Assembly (NCBI GenBank): GCA_947069175.1
Contig: CAMTDV010001633.1
Coordinates: forward strand, 59,254,102-59,318,101
Reading direction: 5' to 3'
Length of the DNA stretch: 64,000 bases
Source: Scalesia atractyloides
Taxonomy: Eukaryota > Streptophyta > Magnoliopsida > Asterales > Asteraceae
The position numbers and the translations under genes are program-made. The notes beneath the pieces were generated by a model. It saw nothing but the letters and a program-made list of their open reading frames with translations, was not told the DNA's origin and ran no database searches. Shown here in pieces: positions 12,201 through 23,116 of the stretch (the first letter of the stretch is position 1; every line of letters starts with the position of its first letter).

Positions 12201-13993
12201 TACTAGGTGAAAGCTTTGTTTGAAATTTATGATGAAATACTAATTTATTATATTTATGATGAGTTTTTTTGAAATTGTCAAATTATTTTTAAATGAGCAA
12301 TAAAAAAATGAAAATGCTTTTAAGTTCTATTATTTTTCTTCCAGATTTGGGAAAAAAGAGGAAGCTGAGGGTTGGTTACTTACAGGCTTGTCATGAATAC
12401 CGAGTTGGGCCCATGTAATAACCTCCAATAATTCCTCCAATGTTCCATATCCACCTACAAATTTTATAAAATATAATAAATTATTAATTAATCATGATTA
12501 TTCTTAGCTTTAAGAGTCTTTGATCGTGACATATTTTAAATAAATCATCTACTTATTTTCCAAACTCTTCGAATTGAAACAATAAGAAAAAAAGGGTTCC
12601 TTGTAAGTTAAGCTTGGGGGTTAAAACCTTACTAATTTGGGATTTTTATATGAAATTATAAGAGTAAAATAGTGTGTATGCTCTTGAGCAACTTCTTCAA
12701 CATTCCACAATATGTAATTCAAGATGCTCATGTGGCAATACAACTGGTATGTCATGTCATGTCGTGTTGTCTTTCATATGCAGCGATAGTATATGACATG
12801 CTATTTCATCATGATTAGCTATGTGGTAATACACATCTATATAACATGTCACGTTAAAGATCAATGTGATAATATACATAATGTGGTTGACTAGAATGTA
12901 TTTCTTTTTGAACGGCTAAATTTTTTTCAAAGTACACCAAATACCCATTTTGCCAGGATCGAACCTGGACTTAGTCAATCCCCCAAGAGACACTGTCTCT
13001 ACCACTGGGCTGTAGCCCAAGTGGCGATTGACTAGAATATATACTCTTAACTAGAAACTTGTTTGGATCTTTTTCATGTACATAAACATCTATATCTTAA
13101 ATTGGTAAAAAAGAAGTTTGAAAGAGTGTTGAACAATCAATCTAACGGTGAAGCGATAATACCAACGTATATTGCAAACTGAAAAAGTTAGAATTTTATG
13201 ATTTGTTTAGAATAGGACGATTACCTGGTAAAGCAATAAAGCAATCGGAATGACGGGCCATCTCAGCTTTCCTTTGATGCATATTAGATACTACCTTTAC
13301 TTCTCCTACTGTTTCACCCGTTATCTATATAAAACATATATTAACTTAAATAATAGTATTCAAAAACTAATATAACCGTTTACAACTAGATTTTGCAGAA
13401 GTCTTCAAAAATAACATAATTGTTATTTACAACTTGTAACTTTAAATTTATACCTCTATGCACATGAGAGTTTTGGGAATAATCCTGAGAAATAATAAAT
13501 AATTTAGACTCAAAAAGAAAAAAAAAACTAAAGTTTTGAAGGGCATAAAAGTAATTTTGTATTACCCTAGAACATGGCCACCACCATTGTGAACCTCCTG
13601 AGAAACCAACCCCATTAGCCCTACACTCCCTCCACCATAAACAAGATCCAGTTTTCTTTTCACCTACAATAACAAAACTGTATCAACATACGTAACACAC
13701 ATATACATAAATAAATACATACATAAGTAGTTACAAAAAAGTCAGTAAACCCATAACCAAAATTAATAATTAATAATATTTGTCTAAAAGATCTTAGTTT
13801 ATAAACATATTTTTTAATATATGTTCAACTAAACCTTTGGGGCATATATAAGGTTCCCGATCCGTACATACATATACACACATACCAGTTCTTGTCCTAG
13901 CTCAAGAGCCGCATCTCTGTAACAGTCTCTTTTACCAACACTACTACCGCAGAAAACACATACGCTTTTAAATCTTGATCGCGCTCCGTCCAT
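9220..13993 (-). CDS. LOG: LONELY GUY-type cytokinin riboside 5'-monophosphate phosphoribohydrolase, 7 exons
   Basis: LOG enzymes release active cytokinin bases from their riboside 5'-monophosphates in the cytosol and nucleus. Exons read by hand: 13886-13993, 13566-13663, 13454-13484, 13225-13324, 12384-12454, 9672-9815, 9220-9318. They sum to 651 nt (216 residues plus TGA), all introns are GT-AG, and phases join exactly. Landmarks: VCVFCGSS near residue 11, YGGGSVGLMG near 45, HQRKAEMARHSD near 95, the nucleotide-binding motif PGGYGTLEE near 112, and GLLNVDGYYNSL. The start MDGARSRFK fits the family length. Divergent points: the usual MPREITGE is MCIEITGE, and VADMHQRK is VSNMHQRK. The C-terminal tail is short. 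The family is certain; the subgroup (LOG1/3/4/7-like) is inferred. The Arg and Glu regarded as catalytic in the family are present. Confidence 0.95.
9964..11563. mobile_element. Non-autonomous Mutator-like element in LOG intron 5
   Basis: The 1,600-bp segment is bounded by an exact 11-bp repeat ATAAAACTATA (9953-9963 and 11564-11574). Its ends are imperfect inverted repeats of about 50 bp: both begin GGT and share AGGAAGTTT and AAGGATAGRAAG blocks. A long TIR with a 9-11 bp target duplication is the Mutator pattern. There is no transposase ORF. The element fills most of the 2,568-bp intron 5 (9816-12383) and touches neither splice site. Confidence 0.8.
10270..11060. repeat. Internal array of AAAACGCAATGGAC-type repeats
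   Basis: About 18 copies of a motif near AAAACGCAATGGAC recur every 40-50 bp, separated by A-runs and by short hairpins such as AAAACTGTGTTTTTT. Copies vary (GGAC, AGAC, TGAC, GGAT). The array makes long open frames of low complexity on both strands that are not genes. It lies wholly inside the Mutator-like element. Confidence 0.85.
12902..13027 (-). mobile_element. tRNA-derived SINE in LOG intron 4
   Basis: On the minus strand a tRNA-like head carries an A-box region (GGGCTACAGCCCAGTGG) and a perfect B box GGTTCGATCC, followed by a short body and an A-rich tail. It is flanked by 15-bp direct repeats TTGACTAGAATRTAT (12887-12901 and 13028-13042) with one mismatch. Internal pol III promoter, A-rich tail and long target duplication identify a SINE. 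At 126 bp it is short, so it may be slightly truncated. Confidence 0.8.
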
Positions 13994-14115
13994 GCTCTTG
14001 TACTTGTTATTCTTCCAAGATTTTGGGGTATATTGTTTTTGTTGGGGAATATTGTTTGAATCTTGATTGTGATGAGTGTTTAGAATAACAAAGGAATTAT
14101 AGAAGGTGGGTTGGT

Positions 14116-14122
14116 TTATATA
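14116..14122 (-). promoter_or_regulatory. TATA box of LOG
   Basis: TATATAA on the minus strand, 123 bp upstream of the LOG start codon. Its spacing fits a 5' UTR of roughly 90 bases. No competing TATA motif is closer. Confidence 0.6.
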
Positions 14123-14361
14123 AGGATTGGAGGACCAAAATATTGATTATTGGATGACTCTTGGAATTGTATTGGGCCACGTACATCCAAAGGGTAGAAT
14201 TGTAATATCCAATTTAATTTGAATCCATTATTTATTTATTTATTTTATTTCATGAAGAAAACTATCGACCAAATAAAATTATTAAGTCAGAAACAAATAT
14301 GCCGCAAATAATAGTGGCTTGTAAAATAAAGTGTGCAAAAATTAAATATCTCATGAAATAG

Positions 14362-14374
14362 CACGTGGGCCCAT
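14362..14374. promoter_or_regulatory. G-box next to a GGGCCC motif in the LOG upstream region
   Basis: CACGTG (14362-14367) runs into GGGCCCA. Both are common plant promoter motifs (bZIP/bHLH and TCP-type sites). They sit about 370 bp before the LOG start codon and 70 bp from the hAT insertion. Function is inference from motif only. Confidence 0.35.
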
Positions 14375-14654
14375 GTATGACCATGGATTATTAAATTATT
14401 CTGCTCATTAATCTATTACTACTACCATCACTTTACAAGCATCAACTAGAGATGGGCATAAAAATCGGTTTCGAACCTGAACCAGTAGAACCAAACTGGA
14501 ATCGGTTTCGAACCTGACCGTTGGAACCGGTTCCTGACCGTTGGAACCGATTCTATATATATTGTTTAGAAATCTATTGTTTAGCACACAATTTCTCATA
14601 TCTATTCTTCTTGTTACATTTCTTTCTTGTTCTTTTTCACATTCTAATCAACAA

Positions 14655-16793
14655 ATGGCCTCAAAGAGTTCCAAAAACGCAAATTCCCAATCCGTTAACA
14701 ATGTTCCTCAAGATCAATCGGTTCCATATGTGGTTGGAACATTGTCTCATAATCGCAGTAAGGAAGTTTGGAGCAATTGGGAGTTGGTCGAGATGAGTGA
14801 CGGCTCGCAAAAAGCTCAATGTAAACATTGTGGATCGTTATTAGCCAAGGAATCAAACTCAACGTTAACGAAGCATATTAATAAGTATTGCAAAGCTTTA
14901 AAGGAAATGACATCCGGTCAAGTTCCACTATCCAAAGATGGTACCATTTTTCGTTATGAGCAAAAATTAGCTCGCGATCGGATGACGAAGTTGGTGATAC
15001 AAAAAGCGTTGCCGTTTGGACACTTCGACGACCCCGATCTTACAAATCTTATTCGGGAGACGCTACAACCTCGCTATAAACATGTAAGTCGTCGCACTTT
15101 AAAACGTCTTTGTTTAAGTTTATGGGAAAATGCAAAAAAAGATTTAATTGTTTTTTTTAAGAATTTAAAAACTAGTGTAAACCTAACTAGTGATGTGTGG
15201 TCGGCTCCACGTGGTTTACCGGAATCGTACATATGTGTCACCGCTCATTGGGTTGATCCCGATACATGGCAAATGATGAAGCGTACGATTGCGTTTGACG
15301 AGTTTCCTTCTCCTCATACGGGAGAAAATATTTATAAAATTATAAATGGCACAATAATTAAATATGGTTTAGAAGATAAAATTTTTTCAATATCCTTTGA
15401 TAACGCTTCAAACAACACAACGGCGATTGAAAAATTAAAGTTGAAGTACAAACCAATACTTGATGGTGTTTTTTTTCACACACGATGTGTTGCACATATT
15501 ATTAACTTAGTAGTACAAACCGGTTTAAAAGATCAATTTGTATCGGATTTTATTATAGCATTTAGAGCTATGCTCCAAGATGTTTTCAAAAGTGGAAAAG
15601 AAAGATATCAAGAATATAAAAAACTTTGTAAAGATGTCAACCAAAAAATTATTGGACCGAATTGGGATATACCGACTCGTTGGAATTCAACTTGTCATAT
15701 GTTTGAAATGGCTATAAAGCAAATGGGCACTTTAAAATCTTTTCATACAACTTTAAGTGATGAGTACCTTGTCGTCCCCTTTCCCGACACGGCTTGGGAA
15801 AATATTAATAACCTAAGTACTTTTTTACAAGTTTTTAAAACTACAACGACTTTGATTTCCGGTGTTTATTATCCTACTAGTTCTAAAGTTGTGGACCAAT
15901 TGTATTTGATAACAACTAATTTTAAAAAGTTTGAAAATTCTAGTGACATGTTAAGGAATATTACGAGACCAATGATTCAAAAATTTAAAAAATATTTTTT
16001 AGAATTACCACCCGTTTTTCTATGTGCCGCTGCTTTAAATCCAGCTTTAAACGTACCGGGTGTTGAAGCTTTAATTGATGAAATTTATGACAAGTTGGAT
16101 ATGCATGAGGAGGATCCAACTTTAAAAGCAAAAGCAAAAAAAATATTCAATGAGTGTATGGCCAAACTTTATGATCATTATTTTAAAAAATATGGTGAAA
16201 AAAATCATACAAATTTGTTTGAGTCTCGGTCCACGGCCTCTAACGATGAAACAAGCGGGGATCCACTTATAACCATGTTGAATGTCGTTAGAGACGAGAC
16301 CGCTAGACAACAAAGGGGTAGTGAACCAACAAGTGAACTTGGGAGATATAAAAAAAATCAGTATTCGCTTACTATGACCACCGAGGAGTATAGGAAATTT
16401 GATGTTTTGGCATGGTGGAAATCGAAAGAATCCGAATACCCGATTCTAGCCACCGTGCCTCGTGATATACTAACGGTCCAAGCTTCCACGGTAGCTTCGG
16501 AAAGTGTGTTTTCTCTTAGTGGCAGGGTTTTGTCAATTAGAAGAACAAGACTAACTCCGGAATCGCTAGAGATGGCAATATGCTTAAAGGACCATTTGGA
16601 TGCCGTTGATCGTGTTCAACATAAAACTAGTCTAGAAGATGAAGTTGAGTTAGAGCATAAAATTGTTGACGAAGAGGAGGACGAAGAAGTGGAGACTAAC
16701 GATTCGGACGACGATTGTACCGAGGTACCCGCACCTAAGAGAAACTCATCGGAAAGTGTTGCACCTGCCGCTAGTAAACGATCAAAGACATAA
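14655..16793 (+). CDS. hAT transposase, intact
   Basis: The 712-residue protein starts MASKSSKNA; an in-frame ATG 38 codons upstream gives a hydrophobic leader unlike the family, so the downstream start is preferred. Order: BED zinc finger (residues about 35-75, WSNWELVEM then CKHC and the final H/C pair), central RNase H-like region with NLTSDVWS and SISFDNASNN carrying the first two acids, the DIPTRWNST RW motif, and the C-terminal hAT dimerisation region (WWKSKESEYPILA, ASTVASESVFS with the third acid). A D/E-rich tail and KRSKT end follow. It excises and reinserts the surrounding element and would act in the nucleus. No stop or frameshift is seen. Size and domain set fit Ac-like hAT transposases. 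Confidence 0.95.
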   Translation: MASKSSKNANSQSVNNVPQDQSVPYVVGTLSHNRSKEVWSNWELVEMSDGSQKAQCKHCGSLLAKESNSTLTKHINKYCKALKEMTSGQVPLSKDGTIFRYEQKLARDRMTKLVIQKALPFGHFDDPDLTNLIRETLQPRYKHVSRRTLKRLCLSLWENAKKDLIVFFKNLKTSVNLTSDVWSAPRGLPESYICVTAHWVDPDTWQMMKRTIAFDEFPSPHTGENIYKIINGTIIKYGLEDKIFSISFDNASNNTTAIEKLKLKYKPILDGVFFHTRCVAHIINLVVQTGLKDQFVSDFIIAFRAMLQDVFKSGKERYQEYKKLCKDVNQKIIGPNWDIPTRWNSTCHMFEMAIKQMGTLKSFHTTLSDEYLVVPFPDTAWENINNLSTFLQVFKTTTTLISGVYYPTSSKVVDQLYLITTNFKKFENSSDMLRNITRPMIQKFKKYFLELPPVFLCAAALNPALNVPGVEALIDEIYDKLDMHEEDPTLKAKAKKIFNECMAKLYDHYFKKYGEKNHTNLFESRSTASNDETSGDPLITMLNVVRDETARQQRGSEPTSELGRYKKNQYSLTMTTEEYRKFDVLAWWKSKESEYPILATVPRDILTVQASTVASESVFSLSGRVLSIRRTRLTPESLEMAICLKDHLDAVDRVQHKTSLEDEVELEHKIVDEEEDEEVETNDSDDDCTEVPAPKRNSSESVAPAASKRSKT

Positions 16794-16800
16794 AATCTTA

Positions 16801-17395
16801 CTGGAACCGGTTCTGAGTAATTTTTTTTTTTTGTAACCGGTTAATTTTTTTTATATATTGTAATCGATTAATTTGTTTTTTAATTTTAACCGATTATTGT
16901 TACTATTTTTATTTATCAATGTAACTAATAATAAAAATCAAACATAACAAACACAATAGAAAGAAACATTACACAATCTTTATTAAAACACAAACGGTAA
17001 CATTTATCAGGAACCGGTAAGTAGGAAGGGGTTTATATACAAAAAAAACGATTTTTTAATCAGGAACCGGTTCCAACGGTAACATTTTATCAGGAACCGG
17101 TTCTGAACAGTAAAAGTCAGGTTTTGACTGTCAGGAACTGGTTCTGAACAGTAAAAGTCAGGTTTTGACTGTCAGGAACCGGTTCCCAACACTATCAGAA
17201 ACCGGTTCCGCACCATACCCGGTTCCACACCATACCCGGTTCCATAATACTCGTACCCGGTTCTACACGGTTCCATATTCTTGGGTGTGAACCCAGGTAG
17301 GAACTGGACCCGGTTCCACACTATACCCGGTTCCAATGACATCCAAGCAGAACCGGGTCCGGATTGAAACCGGTTCCAGGTAATAATAAAACCCG
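16801..17395. repeat. Subterminal AACCGGTT repeats of the hAT
   Basis: About fourteen copies of a GGAACCGGTTC-like palindrome or half-site lie between the transposase stop and the right end. Similar sites lie at 14470-14555 inside the left end. Clustered subterminal motifs in hAT elements such as Ac are transposase binding sites; that role here is inferred. Confidence 0.75.
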
Positions 17396-17419
17396 ATTAT
17401 GCCCATCTCTAGCATCAAC

Positions 17420-18412
17420 TGAACTAAGTTTCTAAATCAATCATCAAAGTGACATATTCACACCTTATCCATAACAAAAATGATCAAACAAGCTCAAAAC
17501 AAAGTCCCTTTTGAGTAAAATACCTTGAAAAGGCTATATATTATTTAGGCCAATATTCATAGTTTGAGGTTTATGGAAATAATAAAAAAGCGGAGAACCG
17601 AAAAACCATTCATTTAACATTTTAATATTTTATAAATATTAAATTCAAAATGTTAAAATTGTTTTTAATTTTTGTAGAGTTTTCATATTAAAATGTGTAA
17701 AAGCTATTTCAAAAAAAAATCATTTTTGTAAAAAACAATGTACCTTTTTTAACTGTTTGTAAACATTTTATATTTTTTAGTTTTTAAATTGATTTTATTA
17801 AAAAACACTTTTACATGTATTTATATGTAAAAGCTTGAAAACTTTTTCGGAAAAAATAAATTTTAACATACTGAACTAAATTTTTTATGATATGTTTAAC
17901 AAATTAAACTGATTCCTCATTTTTTTAGTGTTTCCCATTGAAACCAACCCTACATTCATATACTTTTTGATTTTCTCGCATTTCTTTCATCGTTATCTTA
18001 TATTAATTAAATAAATAATGAAGTTTTAAAATAAATATTATCATCAAATTTAAATTGTTAATTTAAGAAATTTTTCAATTATACAAATTATTTATCATGA
18101 AAACTAAACTTTGTATTAATATATTATTTACTAGGTTATGGATCTCGTGTGTTACACAGGTTGAATAAAGAAAATATCAAACGTAAGTAAAAGATGATAC
18201 GTAGAATAAAAAATTGCTTAAGACCTCCCATAATTAGAAAACTGTCAATTTCTTTGAATTTAAGGAAAATAAAAGAAATTAAAACAATTTAAGATGCTAA
18301 TATATCATAGATAATTTTTGCAATTTATCGATATACACATAAGTTAAATCTTACAATTTAGACAACTCAAGTTACAAATAATTTGAAATGGAAGCTACAC
18401 ATGATAAATATG
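17420..18412. other. Intergenic; possible degraded MITE at 17570-17950
   Basis: Very AT-rich with no gene. The ends of 17570-17950 (GCGGAGAACCG..., and the complement of GTGTTTCCCATTG) weakly resemble the inverted ends of the 61526-61926 element. Boundaries could not be fixed. Confidence 0.35.
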
Positions 18413-18990
18413 TGTCACACCCTGCTCGTAGCGGAAGCGCATATGTGTGATCGTGAAAGGTTCTCATAGCATTCGATAGTGTAAACATTCTACATGATTA
18501 AAATAAACCACGATGCCAACGTTATATGTATATCACTTGAAATAACAACACAAGATGTAAGTGTTTTGTTCACAACTTATTCCAAAATACATATTGTTCA
18601 CAAAATAACATTGGACAAAATATAGTTTTTATAAAACAAGGCTTTGACACTATAATATCACACGGGGGCGATATATATGCGGAAAACCCTTCAAAAGTTA
18701 GCATCTTCCGTGTATCCCATGTTCTTTGACTTCCAAAATCATGCAATACTCTTACTTTCCTGAAATACATGTTAGAAAATTTGTCAATAATAATGTCGGT
18801 GAGTTCAGGTGTTTTGTTTGACACAAATGAAACTTAAATCATTTGATAAGTTTGTAAGAAAGCCAGTATGCATAGTGTCAATGAAATTCGTAGAGCAATT
18901 AATGTGTAGCTAGGACATTAATGTACGTGCCGACATAAGACAATAACCAATTATACATATGAGGTTTAACCGCAAAGATTCGCAGCATGG

Positions 18991-20010
18991 TTACCTCCAA
19001 CCTCTGGATTTCAGCCCTTGCATAATTTTTTCCTTCATCAATTCTTTCAGTTCTTCCCACATCAAGGCATAGGCCACCACATCACCTAGTGTTTGCAATT
19101 GTAGATTCCTCCAAGTAAATGCTTCATCAATAAAGACGCCCGTGACATACATGACCCTTTGCTCGGGACTGCATTTGCTCATGCGAATGATCGATTCAGT
19201 CTTCTTGGTCCAACGAACGAATGCTACGGCACCCCCGGTTCCATCAAAGCTCTAGGGTTTGCAGTCTAGAAATTGTTTGTACGTGCAACCAGAAATATTC
19301 GCATCCGAGTATTGTTAAAGAAATGGGCTAACTATGTAGAATAGTAACCAAGTTTTAAAATTGTTCCAATTAGGTCACTCAAGTTTCAAAAGTGTTCCAA
19401 TCAGGTCATTCAACATTCATTTTTTATTAAAATTAAGGGGTTTTTCATCCATTTCATAGGTAACCATGGTGATGTGAATTTTTGTTTCTTTTTTCCCTTT
19501 CATTTGATGCTAACGTCCAGTGATTACGTGGATTTTAACTTGTTTTTTAATTTTTAATGTAATTAAAGTGTTTTTATTTTTAATAAATAAAATTTCATAT
19601 ATTAATATAATCTGACCCTAGCATCTATGCTCCATTTTTCTCTTGACACATGGAAAAAAGGATATGACTCGATTTGAATGTTAAGTTATCTAATTGGGAC
19701 AAAAACGATACGAGTGACCTCATTAGAACACTTTTGAAACTTGGTTACTATTCTGTGACATTTTCCCTAAAGAAATATATTATAACCATGAATAAAATTG
19801 AGAGTATTTTTGTGTTGTCATAAACAACCAAGTATTACCAACTACAACATTTCCTCCGAATGAGCCTCCAGGTCATGTGCCACTGGAACCGCCGGTGCCT
19901 CCACTATGCTCGATACGATTAGCCTCGTACTGGGCTATAGCCTATGATATTTGTTGCTCTAACAACGAGTTCAACTCTGCCTTGGTTGTGGGCCGGGGGT
20001 TCGTTGTCAT
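18991..20010 (-). pseudogene. gypsy gag, broken
   Basis: The minus-strand frame begins MTTNPRPTTKAELNSLLEQQ, then meets a stop. After a 443-bp insertion it continues with a CTYKQF...GTGGAVAFVRW block and CSPEQRVMYVTG...FTWRNLQ...MWEELKELM, the typical core of a gypsy capsid protein. It ends abruptly at the LTR remnant, with no zinc knuckle or protease. In-frame stops and the insertion rule out a product. Confidence 0.8.
19325..19767. mobile_element. Mutator-type MITE inside gag
   Basis: 443 bp bounded by perfect 9-bp target duplications TAAAGAAAT (19316-19324 and 19768-19776). Inverted ends of about 55 bp share AGAATAGTAACCAAGTTT and GAGGTCACTC-type blocks. No ORF. Long TIRs with a 9-bp duplication indicate a MULE derivative. 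Confidence 0.85.
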
Positions 20011-20677
20011 CCTCCATGTGTTCCTTCGTTTGGGTATCATATTCTCTAATATATAATATCAAAAAAGATTAGACATATATTCTAAAATAAATATTGTCAA
20101 TCATGCATTAAATATTAACACATGGGTTACAGAATCTCATAACAGAATCAACAACATAACCACACAACAATGAGCATAAGAGTAAATCGAATCCTAATAA
20201 TAATCATGCTAACTCATCCATATAAATAAGCACCACACCATGACAACATCTAAAAAAAATAATCACCATGATAAGACAACCATAACTAGTTAAAAGATTA
20301 ACGTAGAACAAAGAAGATACCATGGTTTTTATAGATCATTCATAACTTGTAACAAACATATTTGTGGAAGAAACAAAAGAGCTCAAGGCTAATCACCCCA
20401 GCTTACAGGTTTAATAATACTTAAAAGGTAAAAATCTTCTTCCATTGTTAATCTTCTTGTGCACAAGTTGTCTTTTAGTCTTCACAAGTTATCTTCATCA
20501 AAATTTGATATGTTCTGCAAAAGGGTCTTCCAAAACATGATCTACTTAGCCGGTGGTGGTCGTGGTCGTGCTCCGGGTGCAACTCGGTCGCTGCAAGCTC
20601 ACCCCATAGCTCCTAGACTCTCCTAAAGAGAATCTCACCTGAAGCTCTAATGATTGGACCCGGTCGTCCATAGTGTG

Positions 20678-21404
20678 TTGATCCCTATTAACAATGTTCT
20701 TTTAACTTAATATGGCAGGTGATTTCAACAGATATGAAAATAGTGTGTGGAAATTGAAATCAAACTTTCAAGAAACACAACTTACATAATTTTCAAGTTT
20801 ATATCACTTTGAAACAAAATCGTTTACAAGGTGATTGTGTGGTTATTGGCTATTACAAACGAGTACTATAATAATTATGTAGTGAAAGGCAATAGAGTTT
20901 TTGTTGTATGTATTGAATGCTTGGCTTAACTCATTATCCTTCGGTGATTACTTCTCTATTTACAGAGAGTCTTCAGCATGAATAAACGTTTGTTTATTCA
21001 TGCACTTGGCCTGCATAAAGTAGCTTTTTGGCATATTCATTGAATCTTATCAAGGTCAACTTGCTATTTTCCAAATGTGTCAAAGCCTTATCTCTAAGAC
21101 AAGTTGGCTCATTAGAAAATCTGATAGCCACCCATCAGAAAATCTGTTGAACAGATCATCAGAATTTCTAATGATCAGAGTTTACCAGATTCTAATGATA
21201 ATCATCAAAAATATCATCAGATCCATCAGATTGGTCCTTTTTGATCGTCTTCATTCACTTGCGATCACTTTCTAATGAATGTTGAAGATGTATTTTCCTT
21301 TCTTCCTTTGTCACTTTTATCTCGTGTCTTCTTTCTGTTTGATCTCCTTGACTTTATCTTCAACACATGATCAGATGATCATATTTTTCTTCAATACTTA
21401 CAAA
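20678..21404. mobile_element. Candidate 727-bp insertion
   Basis: It splits the retroelement ORF. A hexamer AGTGTG occurs on both sides (20672-20677 and 21405-21410). The ends do not give a clean TG...CA pair with it, so a solo LTR is possible but not proven. Confidence 0.35.
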
Positions 21405-22094
21405 AGTGTGTGATGAGGTGGGTAATAAGGGTCAGACGGGTGCATGGCGGGTGGTGTGGGTAGTCGAGTTTGGGATGGGCGAGGGTCGGTAGAAGGCATG
21501 TGCAGTGGTGTATAGGATAGTCATTAGTAGTGGTGGGCTAGCAAGGTCTAGCCTAGTGGGACCCTCGCTATAAACCTGTCCTACCATGGCTTCGTCCGCC
21601 AGTATCGGATAGGAGTGGATCGACTCATACTCCTCAATGGTGGTAGGGGTATGAATCGGGGTATGAATGGGGGTAGGAGTAACCGGTATGGTAGTAGAGG
21701 CGCAATCTGAAGGGAATGCATTCAGGCCGACTACCCTAATGTCAGAGGAGGTGATGTCCCTAACAGAGACAATGGGTGAAGAGATCTCTAAGATAGCTAC
21801 ATCAAAAACCTCACCATCACCTAGGTCCTCATCTAGGTGATCTACGTGAAAGAGCGGGACCTTGTCCGCATCATCGGAAAGGTCTACAAAAAGCACCCCT
21901 AAGATAAAGTCTCCATCTGGAAGACTGATCGCTATCACACCAGGAAATACAGGGGCTCCCAATGCTACTACGTCGTCCTCCAGATAGGCGTCCTTCACAA
22001 TGACACCAGGTACTATAACTAGTTGGAACTCCTCCTCCTCGAATATGTAATCGAGGTCCTCCTAGATCAATGTCACATAACATCTATTGCACTT

Positions 22095-22600
22095 GAGCAA
22101 GACATGAAACCCTAAACATAGAAGATAGAGTATAAGATATAGGAGAAACCCTTCCATTTCATTCAATCAACACATATTTATAATACCGAATGAGTATACA
22201 TCTCCTACAAGCTAGTTTAGATCACAAAGATCTAAACCCTACCTTTTTCTATCTAACTTTCTCTCTTTAAAAGTTCACTTAGAACCGAAAGCTCTCATAT
22301 TCTAACCTACACAACCATATATATAGGCTAGACTAACAAACCCTGACAAGGATAAAGATCAGGATGTTCCTAGTTTAATACACAAACTCGGAACTTACGT
22401 AATATCAATAATCTATTCCGAGTTTAACACACAAACTCGGAACTTACATAATATCAATAATCTGAAACTTCATTTCTTTATTCTTTGACTTGTTTTGACC
22501 AGACTAATAAAGCCATAGTACTCGGTAGGAACTACACTTACACATTTCCCCTAATTGTTGCTATCAGTTATGTGTGGCACTGATAACTTCAGTCACCGGA
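22095..22600. mobile_element. Candidate 506-bp insertion with 10-bp duplication
   Basis: An exact TATTGCACTT repeat lies at 22085-22094 and 22601-22610, and the coding-like frame is interrupted exactly here. Inside is a roughly 60-bp direct repeat near 22375-22465 (CACAAACTCGGAACTTAC in both units). No inverted ends were seen, so the class is unknown. Confidence 0.5.
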
Positions 22601-23116
22601 TATTGCACTTACATACTTACACTGACTCACTGCTGGAAGATATGATCTCTGTCATGGGTTCGGCATCAGATGAGAGCTCCATCGGCTTCACGTCGTCTAA
22701 ATGCTACTTGTCTCGGATGAAGACATTGTGACCTGGAAAAATATTTCATACAACATACACACACACATATATATACACACACATATACAAACAAATATTT
22801 TTTTACTTATTATATATATTTATATTAAATCACATAATTCCTTGTGAGTTATCCTACTTATTTCAAGTGGATTAACTTCATTTATCTCGTCTATTTTCTA
22901 TAGACTAAACAGTGTAGTGGACCTTGAATGTTACCTTGAAATGAAACTTGTGTAGTGGACCTTGTATGTTACCATGAAATGAAACTTGGGTGGTGGACCT
23001 TGTATGATGCAATGCAATAAAAACTTTTCACTCTTGTAAAATCGTTTCATGAGAGCATCCTAGTATGATGATCATAGTCTAGACTCGAGAAAGAATCCTA
23101 GTTCACTACAATCCAA

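Larger units (their letters stand above)
14447..17411 (+). mobile_element. Complete hAT transposon
   Basis: The 2,965-bp element has terminal inverted repeats TAGAGATGGGCATAA / TTATGCCCATCTCTA and perfect 8-bp target duplications GCATCAAC (14439-14446 and 17412-17419). Both are hallmarks of the hAT superfamily. It carries one uninterrupted transposase gene. Subterminal AACCGGTT-type palindromes lie at both ends, densely at the right. Perfect ends, intact ORF and unmutated target duplications suggest a young and possibly autonomous copy. It lies 453 bp upstream of the LOG start codon. Confidence 0.97.
20530..22690 (-). pseudogene. Retrotransposon ORF fragments, interrupted
   Basis: Minus-strand coding-like pieces in order: MELSSDAEPMTEIISSS (about 22690-22620), DLDYIFEEEEFQLVIVPG leading into a 188-codon acidic frame (21998-21432), then a DDRVQSLELQVRF piece (about 20680-20600). 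Low-complexity T/P-rich and D/E-rich sequence of this kind is seen in plant retroelement N-terminal proteins. No catalytic domain is present and the exact family is not recognised. Stops, frameshifts and two insertions break it. Confidence 0.55.
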
